A stretch of DNA of 16,969 nucleotides from DATARH01 sp036278835 (GTDB lineage: Bacteria; Pseudomonadota; Alphaproteobacteria; ATCC43930; CGMCC-115725): the NCBI GenBank assembly GCA_036278835.1, contig DASUKH010000032.1:1-16969 (forward strand), given 5' to 3'. Position numbers and translations under genes: made by a program. The notes beneath the pieces are model-generated. The model was not told the DNA's origin. It did not search any database and saw only the letters and a program-made list of their open reading frames with translations. Below, one piece after another: positions 7,460-16,940 of the stretch (its first letter is position 1; every line of letters begins with the position of its first letter).

Positions 7460-7710
7460 GGATCAGCCCGGTGTCCCGTTCAACAACCGCGCGAGTCCCG
7501 GCGCCGGCGCATCTGCAACCTCGGCGCCAAAACCTCATCGACGACTGTGTTCTCAATACGTTCTATTTTGCGAACACAAACACAGCGCCGGCCGTGGCAG
7601 CAAGGCGGCCGCGGCGGAAAGCATAGCACTAATAACCGGACTGTTCGGCAATATTGGTTGTGTTTCGGCGCCGGCGCAAGCGCAAAATCTTGTAGGCGCG
7701 AGGTAAAGTT
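7440..7710. other. Intergenic region between rnpB and the mraZ promoter
   Basis: This 271-base stretch contains the AT-rich upstream element of the mraZ promoter and the LexA-type site. No reading frame in it has a convincing ribosome site or protein-like composition. I see no clear intrinsic terminator after rnpB: GGCGCCGGCGC near 7668 can fold but lacks a U-tract. Read-through from rnpB into the dcw operon is therefore possible. Confidence 0.6.
7549..7563 (+). promoter_or_regulatory. LexA-type SOS box, GTTC-N7-GTTC
   Basis: GTTCTCAATACGTTC is a perfect match to the alphaproteobacterial LexA operator GTTC-N7-GTTC. A further GAAC at 7572-7575 also makes an interrupted palindrome with the second GTTC. 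The site lies in the intergenic region between rnpB and the mraZ promoter, about 110 bases upstream of the mraZ -35. No clear gene starts immediately next to it on either strand, so its target is uncertain and chance cannot be ruled out. Confidence 0.4.
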
Positions 7711-8129
7711 GCCAGACGGTCTGTAAGCCGGGTTCTGTCCCGCCCCCTCCGGCCAACCGTCAGGGGCGGGGATGGCCATTCATCTGGGACGTCCGTCGCC
7801 GAACGCCTCGCGCGACCGACCCGAGCGGCGGCGCGTCAGGCCCGCCCGGCGGCTCCGGTCGCCCGAAACCGCCTGCCGCTCCTACTTGGTCTTGCTCCCG
7901 GTGGGGTTTGCCCGCCAGCGCCGTTGCCGGCGCCGCGGTGCGCTCTTACCGCACCATTTCACCCTTGCCGCCCGCGCCCCGCGACGGGGCAGACGGGTTT
8001 GGCGGTATGTTTCTGTGGCACTTTCCCTGGGGTCGCCCCCGCCGGGCGTTACCCGGCACCGCGCCTGCGTGGAGCCCGGACTTTCCTCCCTCCGCTATTC
8101 GCAAAGAGCGGCCATCCGACCGTCTGGCA
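7710..8129 (-). ncRNA. rnpB: RNase P RNA, bacterial type A
   Basis: Catalytic RNA of ribonuclease P, which matures tRNA 5' ends. On the minus strand the gene begins with GCCAGACGGTC (8118-8128) and ends with the exact complement GACCGTCTGGC (7711-7721), forming helix P1. Between them the conserved blocks appear in order: GAGGAAAGTCCGGGCTCC near the 5' end, ACAGAAACATACCGCC, GGTAAGAGCGCACCG, AAACCCCACCGGGAGCAAG, AGATGAATGGCCATC and finally GACAGAACCCGGCTTACAG. Total length of about 420 bases fits alphaproteobacterial examples. Exact ends are uncertain by a few bases. Long reading frames on both strands here are artefacts of the GC-rich RNA. Confidence 0.97.
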
Positions 8130-8164
8130 TGGGATCATGTGGGATCGCGCCCCGCCAGCGTCAA
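8130..8164 (-). promoter_or_regulatory. rnpB promoter with two TGGG repeats
   Basis: On the minus strand TTGACG (8159-8164), a 17-base spacer and CACATG (8136-8141) place the start at about 8129, which is where helix P1 of rnpB begins. The -35 hexamer is identical to that of mraZ; the -10 is weak. On the opposite strand TGGGATC occurs at 8130 and 8140, a 10-base period overlapping the -10 and start site, which resembles half of the MraZ operator at 7399-7432. Regulation by MraZ is only a hypothesis. Confidence 0.5.
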
Positions 8165-8243
8165 AGCCGCCGCGACGAATCGGTCTCATCTCACATTGTC
8201 CGCACCTCCCGTGCTACATACGCAGGGAGCCGCGGAGGCGGGT

Positions 8244-8495
8244 ATGGCAAGCGACACGACCCTGTTGACTATCGAATTCCTGCGCTGGGTGGCAATGCGG
8301 CCGCGCCGGCTCGCAGACGTGCGGGAGGCGTGGACGAGCACATGCCCGCTCAACTGCGCGTGGGAGGATGCCGTTGCCGCGGATATGGTGCGGCATTCGC
8401 CCGACGGGCGGGTAACCCTCACCAAGCGCGGCCTGGCCCGGCTCGAATCGACGGCAGTCTGCAACTTGCTTGACCCCGGCGGCGGAGTATCGTAG
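8244..8495 (+). CDS. Small conserved-looking hypothetical protein (83 aa)
   Basis: Divergent from rnpB and 38 bases upstream of acnA on the same strand. The ATG at 8244 has a good ribosome site (GGAGG at 8234-8238), and TGCTACATA just upstream (8212-8220) could be an extended -10 promoter. The product starts TIEFLRWVAMRPRRLADV, continues with a segment around TCPLNCAWEDAVA (residues 34-46) and ends with RVTLTKRGLARLES (56-69). This layout, with a predicted helix pair and a final beta-hairpin-like VTLTKRG, resembles short winged-helix-like proteins seen in alphaproteobacteria, but I cannot name a family or function. It has no signal peptide or membrane segment. A real gene seems likely from the start context and composition. 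Confidence 0.7.
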   Translation: MASDTTLLTIEFLRWVAMRPRRLADVREAWTSTCPLNCAWEDAVAADMVRHSPDGRVTLTKRGLARLESTAVCNLLDPGGGVS

Positions 8496-8533
8496 CGCCC
8501 CGCCGCCCTCCCCTCTTGCGCAGGAGACTTGCC

Positions 8534-11224
<2,691 letters not shown>

Positions 11225-11235
11225 GCGCCCTGCCC

Positions 11236-12288
11236 TCACCCGCCGCTTGCCTGCGGCGAGCGGTCCGCCCTCTCCAATCCTCCCCCGCTTGCAGGGGAGG
11301 GAAGGGCGGGGGCAGCGGCCGGCGACACTTCAAGCGGCGGGATCTGCCGCGCCAGCGCGTGCACCAGGATGCCGGTGATAATCAGAACGCCGCCGATGGC
11401 GCGCGGCATGGTAACCGGCTCGCCGAGCACGATGACCCCGAGCAGCACCACGGTGACGAGTTCGGTGTTGGCGAGGATCGCGAAGCTGCTGGCGCCGAGG
11501 CGCGGCGCGCTGAACGAGAACAGCATCATCCACAAGGCGCCCGGCCCCAGCCCGATAAAGAGGATCAGCCCCCAGGCATCGGGACCGGCCGGCACGTCGA
11601 GGCCGAGAACCAGCGCCGCCAGTCCGAAGCTCGCCGCCATCCCACCGAACAGGCACAAGGCGCCGACCAGCGGCGGATGGCGGCGCAACAGGCGCGCGGT
11701 CATCGCCAGATAAACGGAATAGATCAACGGCCCGGGGATCGCCCACATCAGCCCGCGCGGGTCGAGCGTGCCGCGTTCCATCCCCGGCCCCATGATCAGC
11801 CCGACGCCGGCCAGGATCGCCGCGATGCAAAGCGCCGCCAGCGGGCGGATTCGCTGCTTGAAGACCACCCGGTCGAGCATCAGCGTGATCGCCGGGTAGG
11901 TGTAAAACAGCATGACCGCGACGCTGGTATCGAGCGTCTTGATGCTCTCCCAGTAGCACAGGGTCTGCGCCGTCCCGAGCGTCGCGCCGACCAGCGCGAT
12001 CAGCCAGGCGCCGCGCCGCAAGGCCGGGCGCAGCGTGAGGCCCGAGGCCTTGGCGGCAATCGCCAACGCCAGCAGCGCGATCGCATACCGCCAGAGCAGC
12101 ATCGACGGCGCGCCGATGCCGTCGGCGTAGAGATGGCGGGCGGCGAGCGGCATCGTGCCGACCATCGCGCTTCCCGCCACCGCGGCCAATGCCGCCGGCC
12201 ACCGCTGCGCCGCACCGGTCTCCGTCGCCCTTAACGCAACCACGCCGCCAACCCCGCCGCCCGCGGAAAGCCCGATCATCCGGCGCAT
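11236..12288 (-). CDS. EamA-family (drug/metabolite transporter superfamily) permease
   Basis: Probable inner-membrane exporter or importer of a small metabolite; the substrate cannot be predicted. The protein shows about ten hydrophobic segments in two homologous EamA halves. The first half includes SMLLWRYAIALLAL and the CYWESIKTLDTSVAVMLFYT stretch; the second ends with NTELVTVVLLGVIVLGEPVT, a typical last-helices signature. Start is uncertain: ATGs lie at 12288 and 12279 and a TTG at 12303, none with a good ribosome site. The last 20 or so residues (PSPASGGGLERADRSP...) are encoded by hairpin-rich intergenic repeat sequence and are probably an accidental extension. Transcribed convergently with acnA and divergently from ribE. 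Confidence 0.9.
   Translation of the reverse strand: MRRMIGLSAGGGVGGVVALRATETGAAQRWPAALAAVAGSAMVGTMPLAARHLYADGIGAPSMLLWRYAIALLALAIAAKASGLTLRPALRRGAWLIALVGATLGTAQTLCYWESIKTLDTSVAVMLFYTYPAITLMLDRVVFKQRIRPLAALCIAAILAGVGLIMGPGMERGTLDPRGLMWAIPGPLIYSVYLAMTARLLRRHPPLVGALCLFGGMAASFGLAALVLGLDVPAGPDAWGLILFIGLGPGALWMMLFSFSAPRLGASSFAILANTELVTVVLLGVIVLGEPVTMPRAIGGVLIITGILVHALARQIPPLEVSPAAAPALPSPASGGGLERADRSPQASGG
11241..11310. repeat. Hairpin-rich intergenic repeat element, likely bidirectional terminator
   Basis: Between the convergent ends of acnA and the EamA gene lie two inverted repeats: CGCCGC (11241-11246) with GCGGCG (11253-11258), and CCTCCCC (11279-11285) with GGGGAGG (11294-11300). The sequence style (cctcacccgccgcttg, gcaggggagggaag) is that of dispersed intergenic repeats common in GC-rich proteobacterial genomes, whose translation gives SPASGGG tails. 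A related piece, GGGGAGAGGGACCCGATG, occurs at the right end of the window. Termination for both genes is plausible, but there is no U-tract. Confidence 0.55.
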
Positions 12289-12396
12289 GGGAGTGGCTCG
12301 CAAGCGGCGCTGCCGCGGATCAGCCCGTCACCGATGCCGGCAGGCATGCGAACGACAATGATCGACGGAACATCAAATCCTGCTTAGGTTAAGGCG

Positions 12397-13002
12397 ATGT
12401 TCACCGGGATCGTTACTGCTGTCGGCCGGGTGCTTCAGGTGAGCCGCCAACGGGGCGGGATCAGACTGACGCTTGCCGGCGGCACCGAGGGAGGCGAGAT
12501 CGCGCTCGGCGCCTCGATCGCCTGCTCGGGCGTGTGCCTCACCGTCGTCGCGGTCGCGCCGGGCGGGTTTTCGGTCGAGGCCTCCGCCGAGACGCTGGCT
12601 CGCTCGACCCTCGGCGGCTGGCGCGAAGGTCATCCGGTCAACCTCGAACGCGCGCTCAAGGTCGGCGACGAGTTGGGCGGCCACATCGTCTCGGGGCACG
12701 TGGACGGGGTGGCCGAGATCATCGAGCGCCGGCCGGAGGGCGATTCAGTGCGTTTTTCGATCACGGCACCCGCGGCGCTGATGCGGTTTATCGCGCCGAA
12801 GGGGTCGGTCGCGCTCGACGGGGTCAGCCTGACCGTCAACGAGGTTGAGAACGACCGCTTCGGGGTCAACATCATCCCTTACACGCTGGCCCATACCGGG
12901 TTTGGCGAGGCGCGGCCGGGGCAGCGCATGAACCTCGAAATCGACCCGATCGCCCGTTATGTCGCGCGACTGCTGGCGACCGGCGGAGCGGAGAAGACAT
13001 GA
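12397..13002 (+). CDS. ribE: Riboflavin synthase, alpha subunit
   Basis: Converts two molecules of 6,7-dimethyl-8-ribityllumazine to riboflavin plus a pyrimidine that is recycled. The 201 residues contain two lumazine-binding repeats (about 1-97 and 98-195), beginning with the invariant MFTGIV. Repeat 1 has ACSGVCLTV (42-50) and repeat 2 has the matching ALDGVSLTVNEVE; SGHVDGVAEI marks the junction. The ATG start is preceded only by a weak AAGG. Its stop overlaps the ribH start (ATGA). I see no FMN riboswitch in the roughly 100 bases upstream, where riboflavin operons often carry one. Symbol usage varies between ribE and ribC. Confidence 0.97.
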   Translation: MFTGIVTAVGRVLQVSRQRGGIRLTLAGGTEGGEIALGASIACSGVCLTVVAVAPGGFSVEASAETLARSTLGGWREGHPVNLERALKVGDELGGHIVSGHVDGVAEIIERRPEGDSVRFSITAPAALMRFIAPKGSVALDGVSLTVNEVENDRFGVNIIPYTLAHTGFGEARPGQRMNLEIDPIARYVARLLATGGAEKT

Positions 13003-13451
13003 CAGAGGACCGACCCCCTCACCTGTTGCTGGTCGAGGCGGTGTTCTACGAGCACATCGCCGCCGATCTGCGGCGCGGCGCCGAGCGTGCGATTGCGGCC
13101 GCCGGCGCCACCTGCGAGACCGTTTCGGTTCCCGGCGCCTTCGAAATCCCGGCGGCGATCGCGCTCGCTGCCAAGGCGGCTGGCCGGTTTGACGGGTTTG
13201 TCGCGCTCGGCTGCGTAATCCGCGGCGAGACCACCCATTACGACCACATCTGCGCCGAGACCGCGCGGGCGTTGCAGGACCTCGCGGTGCGCGACGGTCT
13301 GGCGATCGGGTTCGGCCTCTTGACCTGTGAAAACGAGGCGCAGGCATTGGTCCGCGCCTCGCCCGAAGGCCGCGACCAAGGCGGCCGGGCGGTGCGCGCC
13401 TGCCTCGCGATCGTCGGGTTGCGCCGGCAGTTTCAGGGGGCGGCCGTTTGA
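12999..13451 (+). CDS. ribH: 6,7-dimethyl-8-ribityllumazine synthase
   Basis: Makes the lumazine substrate for riboflavin synthase from 5-amino-6-ribitylaminouracil and 3,4-dihydroxybutanone 4-phosphate, usually as a large hollow oligomer. The 150 residues show VPGAFEIP (44-51), GCVIRGETTHYDHIC (71-85) with the catalytic histidine region, and GFGLLTCENEAQALVRA, where most homologues have GVLTTEN. It starts at an ATG overlapping the ribE stop and ends in a TTGA shared with the nusB start, so the three genes are coupled. No ribBA lies between ribE and ribH, unlike in many alphaproteobacteria, so the C4 precursor enzyme must be encoded elsewhere. Confidence 0.96.
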   Translation: MTEDRPPHLLLVEAVFYEHIAADLRRGAERAIAAAGATCETVSVPGAFEIPAAIALAAKAAGRFDGFVALGCVIRGETTHYDHICAETARALQDLAVRDGLAIGFGLLTCENEAQALVRASPEGRDQGGRAVRACLAIVGLRRQFQGAAV

Positions 13452-13942
13452 TCGCCGCCGCAGCCACCGAAGGCGCGGCGCAGCGCCACCGCGCCGCCCG
13501 CCGCCGCAGCATCGCCCGGCTGGCGGCGGTGCAGGCGCTCTATCAGCTCGAACTCAACCCCGGTCGCGGCGCCGATTCGGTGATCGGCGAATTCATTCAC
13601 CACCGCATCGGCCGCGAGATCGACGGCGAGGCCTACGGCGCCGCCGACGAGGCGCTGTTCGCCGATATTGTGCGCGGCGTCGCCGCCAATCGCGAGCGGC
13701 TCGACGAGACCCTGTCGGCCGCGCTCAGCGAGGAATGGCCGCTGGCGCGGCTCGAAACGCTGCTGCGCATCATCCTCGAGAGCGGCGCCTACGAGCTGGT
13801 GCACCGTGCCGACATCCCGCCGCGGGTGACGTTGAGCGAATATATCGCGATTGCCCACGCCTTCTTCGACGGCAAGGAGCCGGCCCTGGCCAATGGCGTT
13901 CTCAACAGGCTCGCCCGGACATTGCGCGGCGCCGATTTATAG
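13448..13942 (+). CDS. nusB: Transcription antitermination factor NusB
   Basis: All-helical RNA-binding protein that, with NusE (S10), binds boxA in rRNA leaders and supports antitermination. The 164 residues begin with an Arg-rich segment (RHRAARRRSIARLAAVQALY, 13-32), the family's RNA-binding N-terminus, and end with the conserved TLSEYIAIAHAFFDGKEPAL and NGVLNRLARTL. The start is a TTG at 13448 overlapping the ribH stop (TTGA); no ATG lies nearby, so this non-standard start is the best choice. The ribH-nusB-thiL order is common in proteobacteria. Confidence 0.95.
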   Translation: MIAAAATEGAAQRHRAARRRSIARLAAVQALYQLELNPGRGADSVIGEFIHHRIGREIDGEAYGAADEALFADIVRGVAANRERLDETLSAALSEEWPLARLETLLRIILESGAYELVHRADIPPRVTLSEYIAIAHAFFDGKEPALANGVLNRLARTLRGADL

Positions 13943-13975
13943 GCGCCGCCCGGCCCCAAATTGGCGCCCGCAACG

Positions 13976-14956
13976 ATGAGCAGCCAGCCGCTCGGCGAAT
14001 TCGACCGGATCGCGCGATTTTTCGCGCCGCTCGCCGGCCCGGGCGGGCTCGGCCTCACGGACGATGCGGCGGTGATCGCGTGCGCTCCGGGGCGGTCGCT
14101 GGTGCTCACTGCCGACGCCATGGTCGAGGGCGTCCATTACCTGCCCGACGATCCGCCCGACTTCGTCGCGCGGAAGCTGCTGCGGGTCAATTTGTCCGAT
14201 CTCGCGGCGATGGGCGCCCGGCCGCTCTACTACCTGCTGACCACCGCTTTGCCGGCAACGCGGGATGAGGCGTGGCTGGCGCGGTTCGCGGCGGGCCTCG
14301 GTGAGGATCAGCAGCAGTTCGGGGTGGCGCTGCTCGGCGGCGACTCGGTCGCGACGACGGGGCCGGCCGTGCTGTCCTTGACGGCGCTCGGCGAGATCGC
14401 CGGCGGCGGCGAGGTCCGCCGCAACGGCGCGCGCCCGGGCGACCGGGTGTGGGTCAGCGGCACGATCGGCGACGCCGCGCTCGGGCTGGAGGTTCTGCGC
14501 GGCGGGCATGCCCGATTGCCGGCCGCCGAGCGCGCTGCCCTCGCCCGCCGTTATCAGCTGCCGGAGCCGCGCACCGCGCTGGGACCGCGCCTCGTTGGGC
14601 TGGCGCACGCGATGTGCGACATTTCGGACGGTCTGCTGGCCGATCTCGGCCATATCTGCGACGCCTCCGGCTGCGCCGCGAAGGTGACGCTCTCCACCGT
14701 GCCGCTATCGGCGGCGGCATGCCGGATCGTCAACGGGCAGCCCGAGCAGGCGGCGCGGCTTGCGACCGCCGGCGACGATTACGAATTGTTGTGGACCGCG
14801 CCGCCCGAAGCCGCTTCCGCATTGACATCGATCGCGGTGGAACTCTCCCTGCCGCTCGCCGAAATCGGCGCAATCGAGACCGGCGCCGGGGTCAGGCTTG
14901 TCGATGCGGAGGGCCAGGAAATCCCGGTGGCCGCCGCCGGTTACCGGCATTTCTAG
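13976..14956 (+). CDS. thiL: Thiamine-monophosphate kinase
   Basis: ATP-dependent kinase that turns thiamine monophosphate into the cofactor thiamine diphosphate. From the ATG at 13976 it has 326 residues; the frame is open to a TTG at 13961. Family marks are GEFDRIARFFAPLA (7-20), LTDDAAVI near the N-terminus with metal-binding acidic residues, VLTADAMVEGVHYL, RVNLSDLAAMGARPLYYLL, GGDSV, VSGTIGDAALGL, CDISDGLLADLGHI and GDDYELL. It follows nusB by 33 bases and lacks a clear Shine-Dalgarno. This is the usual ThiL position after nusB. No TPP riboswitch is visible. Confidence 0.96.
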   Translation: MSSQPLGEFDRIARFFAPLAGPGGLGLTDDAAVIACAPGRSLVLTADAMVEGVHYLPDDPPDFVARKLLRVNLSDLAAMGARPLYYLLTTALPATRDEAWLARFAAGLGEDQQQFGVALLGGDSVATTGPAVLSLTALGEIAGGGEVRRNGARPGDRVWVSGTIGDAALGLEVLRGGHARLPAAERAALARRYQLPEPRTALGPRLVGLAHAMCDISDGLLADLGHICDASGCAAKVTLSTVPLSAAACRIVNGQPEQAARLATAGDDYELLWTAPPEAASALTSIAVELSLPLAEIGAIETGAGVRLVDAEGQEIPVAAAGYRHF

Positions 14957-14967
14957 CGAGGGGCATC

Positions 14968-15867
14968 ATGGTCGAAACGCGACAGCTCCACCCGACCCTG
15001 GCTCGGGAAATCGTCGGCTTCCGGCTGTGGGAGCGGCTGGACGATGCGACCATCGCGGAGTTGCGCGCGCTGTACGCGCAATACGGCGTCCTCGTGTTCC
15101 GCCGCCAGGCGTTGAGCGAAGCGGAGCTCGCCGCGTTCTGCGCCCTGTTCGGCCCGCTGGAGCGCACCGTGCGGAGCGACTGGGCCTCGCCGACGACGCC
15201 CGAAGTGACGGTTCTCTCGAATTTGAAGGACGGTCGCGGCCGGCCGATCGGCGGGCTCGGCGATGGCGAACTGCAATGGCATTCCGATCAGTCATACATG
15301 ATGAATCCGGCGACCGGGGCGGCGCTCTACGCGCTGGAACTGCCGCCCGAAGGCGGCGAGACCTTCTGGATCGATCTGCGGGCCGCCTATGCCGGTCTGT
15401 CGCGCCAGCTGCGGGCAAAAATCAGCGGCAAGCGCGGGGTTTTCGATTACGCGAAGCGGCTCGCGGGATACGGGCGCGACTCCGACCAGCAGATTTCGGA
15501 AGAGGCGCGGCGCCAGACGCCGCCCGTTACGCACGCATTGGTTCGCGCGCACCCGGAGACCGGCGACCGCTCGCTTTACCTCGATTCGACGACGACCATC
15601 GGGATCGACTACATGGACACGACCTCGGGTCTCGCCCTGCTCGACGAGGTTTACGACAGCGCCACCCGCGACGAGTTCGTTTATGCCCACCAATGGCAGG
15701 TCGGCGATCTGATCCTATGGGATAACGGGTTTACGATGCACCGCCGCACGCCGTTCGACGCGGGCGCGCGGCGCCTGATGAAGCGGATGACGATGACCCT
15801 TGACCGTCACCGCCACGTCATCCCCGACGGCAGGCCGGCGCAGTCCGAAGTCGGAATGCCGATATAG
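14968..15867 (+). CDS. TauD/TfdA-family Fe(II)/2-oxoglutarate-dependent dioxygenase
   Basis: Predicted non-haem iron oxygenase that couples 2-oxoglutarate decarboxylation to substrate hydroxylation; the substrate is unknown. I choose the ATG at 14968 because GAGGGG precedes it and the 299-residue length fits the family; the same frame runs back into thiL without meaning. The iron-binding triad is present as His105 and Asp107 (QWHSDQSYM) and His258 (FTMHRRTPF). Arg269 or Arg273 (ARRLMKRM) is placed to bind the 2-oxoglutarate carboxylate. The start lies 11 bases after the thiL stop, so it is probably transcribed with the rib-nusB-thiL operon, though no pathway link is obvious. Family members act on taurine, alkylsulfates, phenoxyacids or amino-acid derivatives. 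Confidence 0.93.
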   Translation: MVETRQLHPTLAREIVGFRLWERLDDATIAELRALYAQYGVLVFRRQALSEAELAAFCALFGPLERTVRSDWASPTTPEVTVLSNLKDGRGRPIGGLGDGELQWHSDQSYMMNPATGAALYALELPPEGGETFWIDLRAAYAGLSRQLRAKISGKRGVFDYAKRLAGYGRDSDQQISEEARRQTPPVTHALVRAHPETGDRSLYLDSTTTIGIDYMDTTSGLALLDEVYDSATRDEFVYAHQWQVGDLILWDNGFTMHRRTPFDAGARRLMKRMTMTLDRHRHVIPDGRPAQSEVGMPI

Positions 15868-15878
15868 TTCGCCCCGCG

Positions 15879-16814
15879 TCACACCTCGGTCCGCGCGCCC
15901 GTGCGTTCGGTGATCAGCCCGTAATGCTCGATCCGGCGGTGCTTGGCGAAATTGAAGACCGTGCGCCGCAGATAGTCGCCGAGTTCGAGGTCGAGCGTCG
16001 CCGTAACCACCTCGTCCTCCTCGCTGACGGCGCGGGCCGCGATCTCGCCGGTCGGCGCGACGATCGCCGAGCCGCCGATCATGCCGAACCCGTCCTCGGC
16101 GCCGCATTTCGCCGACGCCAGCACCCACGCCGCGTTCTGGTAGGCGCCGGCCTGCAACGACAGCAGGTGGTGAAACATCCGCAGATGCTCGGGTTCGCGG
16201 TGGTGGATATTTTCGATCGGCGTGTTGTAGCCGAGCGCGACGATCTCGGCCCCCTGCAACCCCAGCATCCGCCACGTCTCGGGCCAGCGCCGGTCGTTGC
16301 AGATGCATAGGCCGACCACCGCATCCATCGTCCGCCACACCCGGAACCCCTCGTTGCCGACATCGAAATACCGCTTTTCGAGGTGCTGAAACGGCGCCTC
16401 TGGCAGGTGCTCGGAATGGCCGGGCAGGTGGATTTTGCGGTAGCGTCCGACGATCCGCCCGGCCGGATCGACCAGAATCGCAGTGTTGTAACGGCGCGGC
16501 CGGCCCCCTTCCTCGGTCAGTTCGGCGTAGCCGAGGTGAAACCCGACCCCGAGGTCTCGGGCGAGGTCAAAGAGCGGCCGGGTCGCCGGATTCGGCATTT
16601 CGCGCTCGAACCAGCTATCGACCTCGCGCTGGTCGGTCATCCACCAGCGCGGGAAGAACGTCGTCAACGCCAGCTCGGGGAACACGACAAAGCGGGCGCC
16701 GCCGGCATGCGCCTCGCGCAGCAAGGCGCACAGGCGCTTGACGACGGCCTCGCGGCTGTCGGCGCGGTGAATGGGGCCCAGTTGGGCGATGGCGGCGCGG
16801 AGCTGGCGAGGCAC
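15879..16814 (-). CDS. N-carbamoyl-D-amino-acid amidohydrolase (nitrilase superfamily)
   Basis: Hydrolyses N-carbamoyl-D-amino acids to D-amino acid, CO2 and ammonia, typically after a hydantoinase. Starting at the GTG at 16814, which has GGAGGA 6 bases upstream, gives 311 residues; the frame extends upstream to 16922 without a better start. The Glu-Lys-Cys triad falls at Glu47 (VVFPELALTTFFPRW), Lys127 (GRYRKIHLPGH) and Cys172 (CICNDRRWPE), the same numbering as in the Agrobacterium enzyme, and Arg175 and Arg176 and His144 (FQHLEKRYF) are also kept. The C-terminus (FNFAKHRRIEHYGLI) matches that subfamily. No hydantoinase or dihydropyrimidinase is in the window. Another carbamoyl or amide substrate remains possible. 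Its stop lies 11 bases from that of the convergent dioxygenase gene. Confidence 0.88.
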   Translation of the reverse strand: MPRQLRAAIAQLGPIHRADSREAVVKRLCALLREAHAGGARFVVFPELALTTFFPRWWMTDQREVDSWFEREMPNPATRPLFDLARDLGVGFHLGYAELTEEGGRPRRYNTAILVDPAGRIVGRYRKIHLPGHSEHLPEAPFQHLEKRYFDVGNEGFRVWRTMDAVVGLCICNDRRWPETWRMLGLQGAEIVALGYNTPIENIHHREPEHLRMFHHLLSLQAGAYQNAAWVLASAKCGAEDGFGMIGGSAIVAPTGEIAARAVSEEDEVVTATLDLELGDYLRRTVFNFAKHRRIEHYGLITERTGARTEV

Positions 16815-16894
16815 GGGCGATCCTCCGAATGGATTGGGACGCGCAGGGCGCATGGCATAGCCGAACGGTGAGAATGCCATCATAATCGCCGGCC

Positions 16895-16922
16895 GTGCAC
16901 CCCGTCCCCCGGCCGGGTGCAC
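16895..16922. repeat. 8-base inverted repeat in a divergent intergenic region
   Basis: GTGCACCC (16895-16902) and GGGTGCAC (16915-16922) form a perfect inverted repeat around 12 bases, between the minus-strand amidohydrolase start and a plus-strand gene start. It may be an operator or part of a dispersed repeat: GGGGAGAGGG follows directly and resembles the element at 11241-11310. Confidence 0.4.
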
Positions 16923-16940
16923 CCTGGGGAGAGGGACCCG

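Noticed and set aside
7416..7538. 40-codon minus-strand frame after the LexA-type site, considered as a SidA-like SOS division inhibitor
   Set aside because: No ribosome site, no membrane segment as in SidA, and it runs through the mraZ promoter and operator; kept only as a remark in the finding.
7772..8473. Overlapping frames of 195-233 codons across rnpB
   Set aside because: The interval is RNase P RNA, with helix P1 and conserved blocks visible; the frames are by-products of its GC content.
11359..12234. 291-codon plus-strand frame
   Set aside because: Antisense shadow of the EamA transporter; Gln/Arg-rich with no domain.
12304..12396. FMN riboswitch or strong promoter before ribE
   Set aside because: Only a short ATGCC/GGCAT inverted repeat (12334-12347) is visible; conserved RFN segments and good promoter hexamers are not.
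14449..14967. Upstream extension of the TauD-type dioxygenase frame into thiL
   Set aside because: The extension is out-of-frame thiL sequence; the ATG at 14968 has a good ribosome site and gives normal family length.
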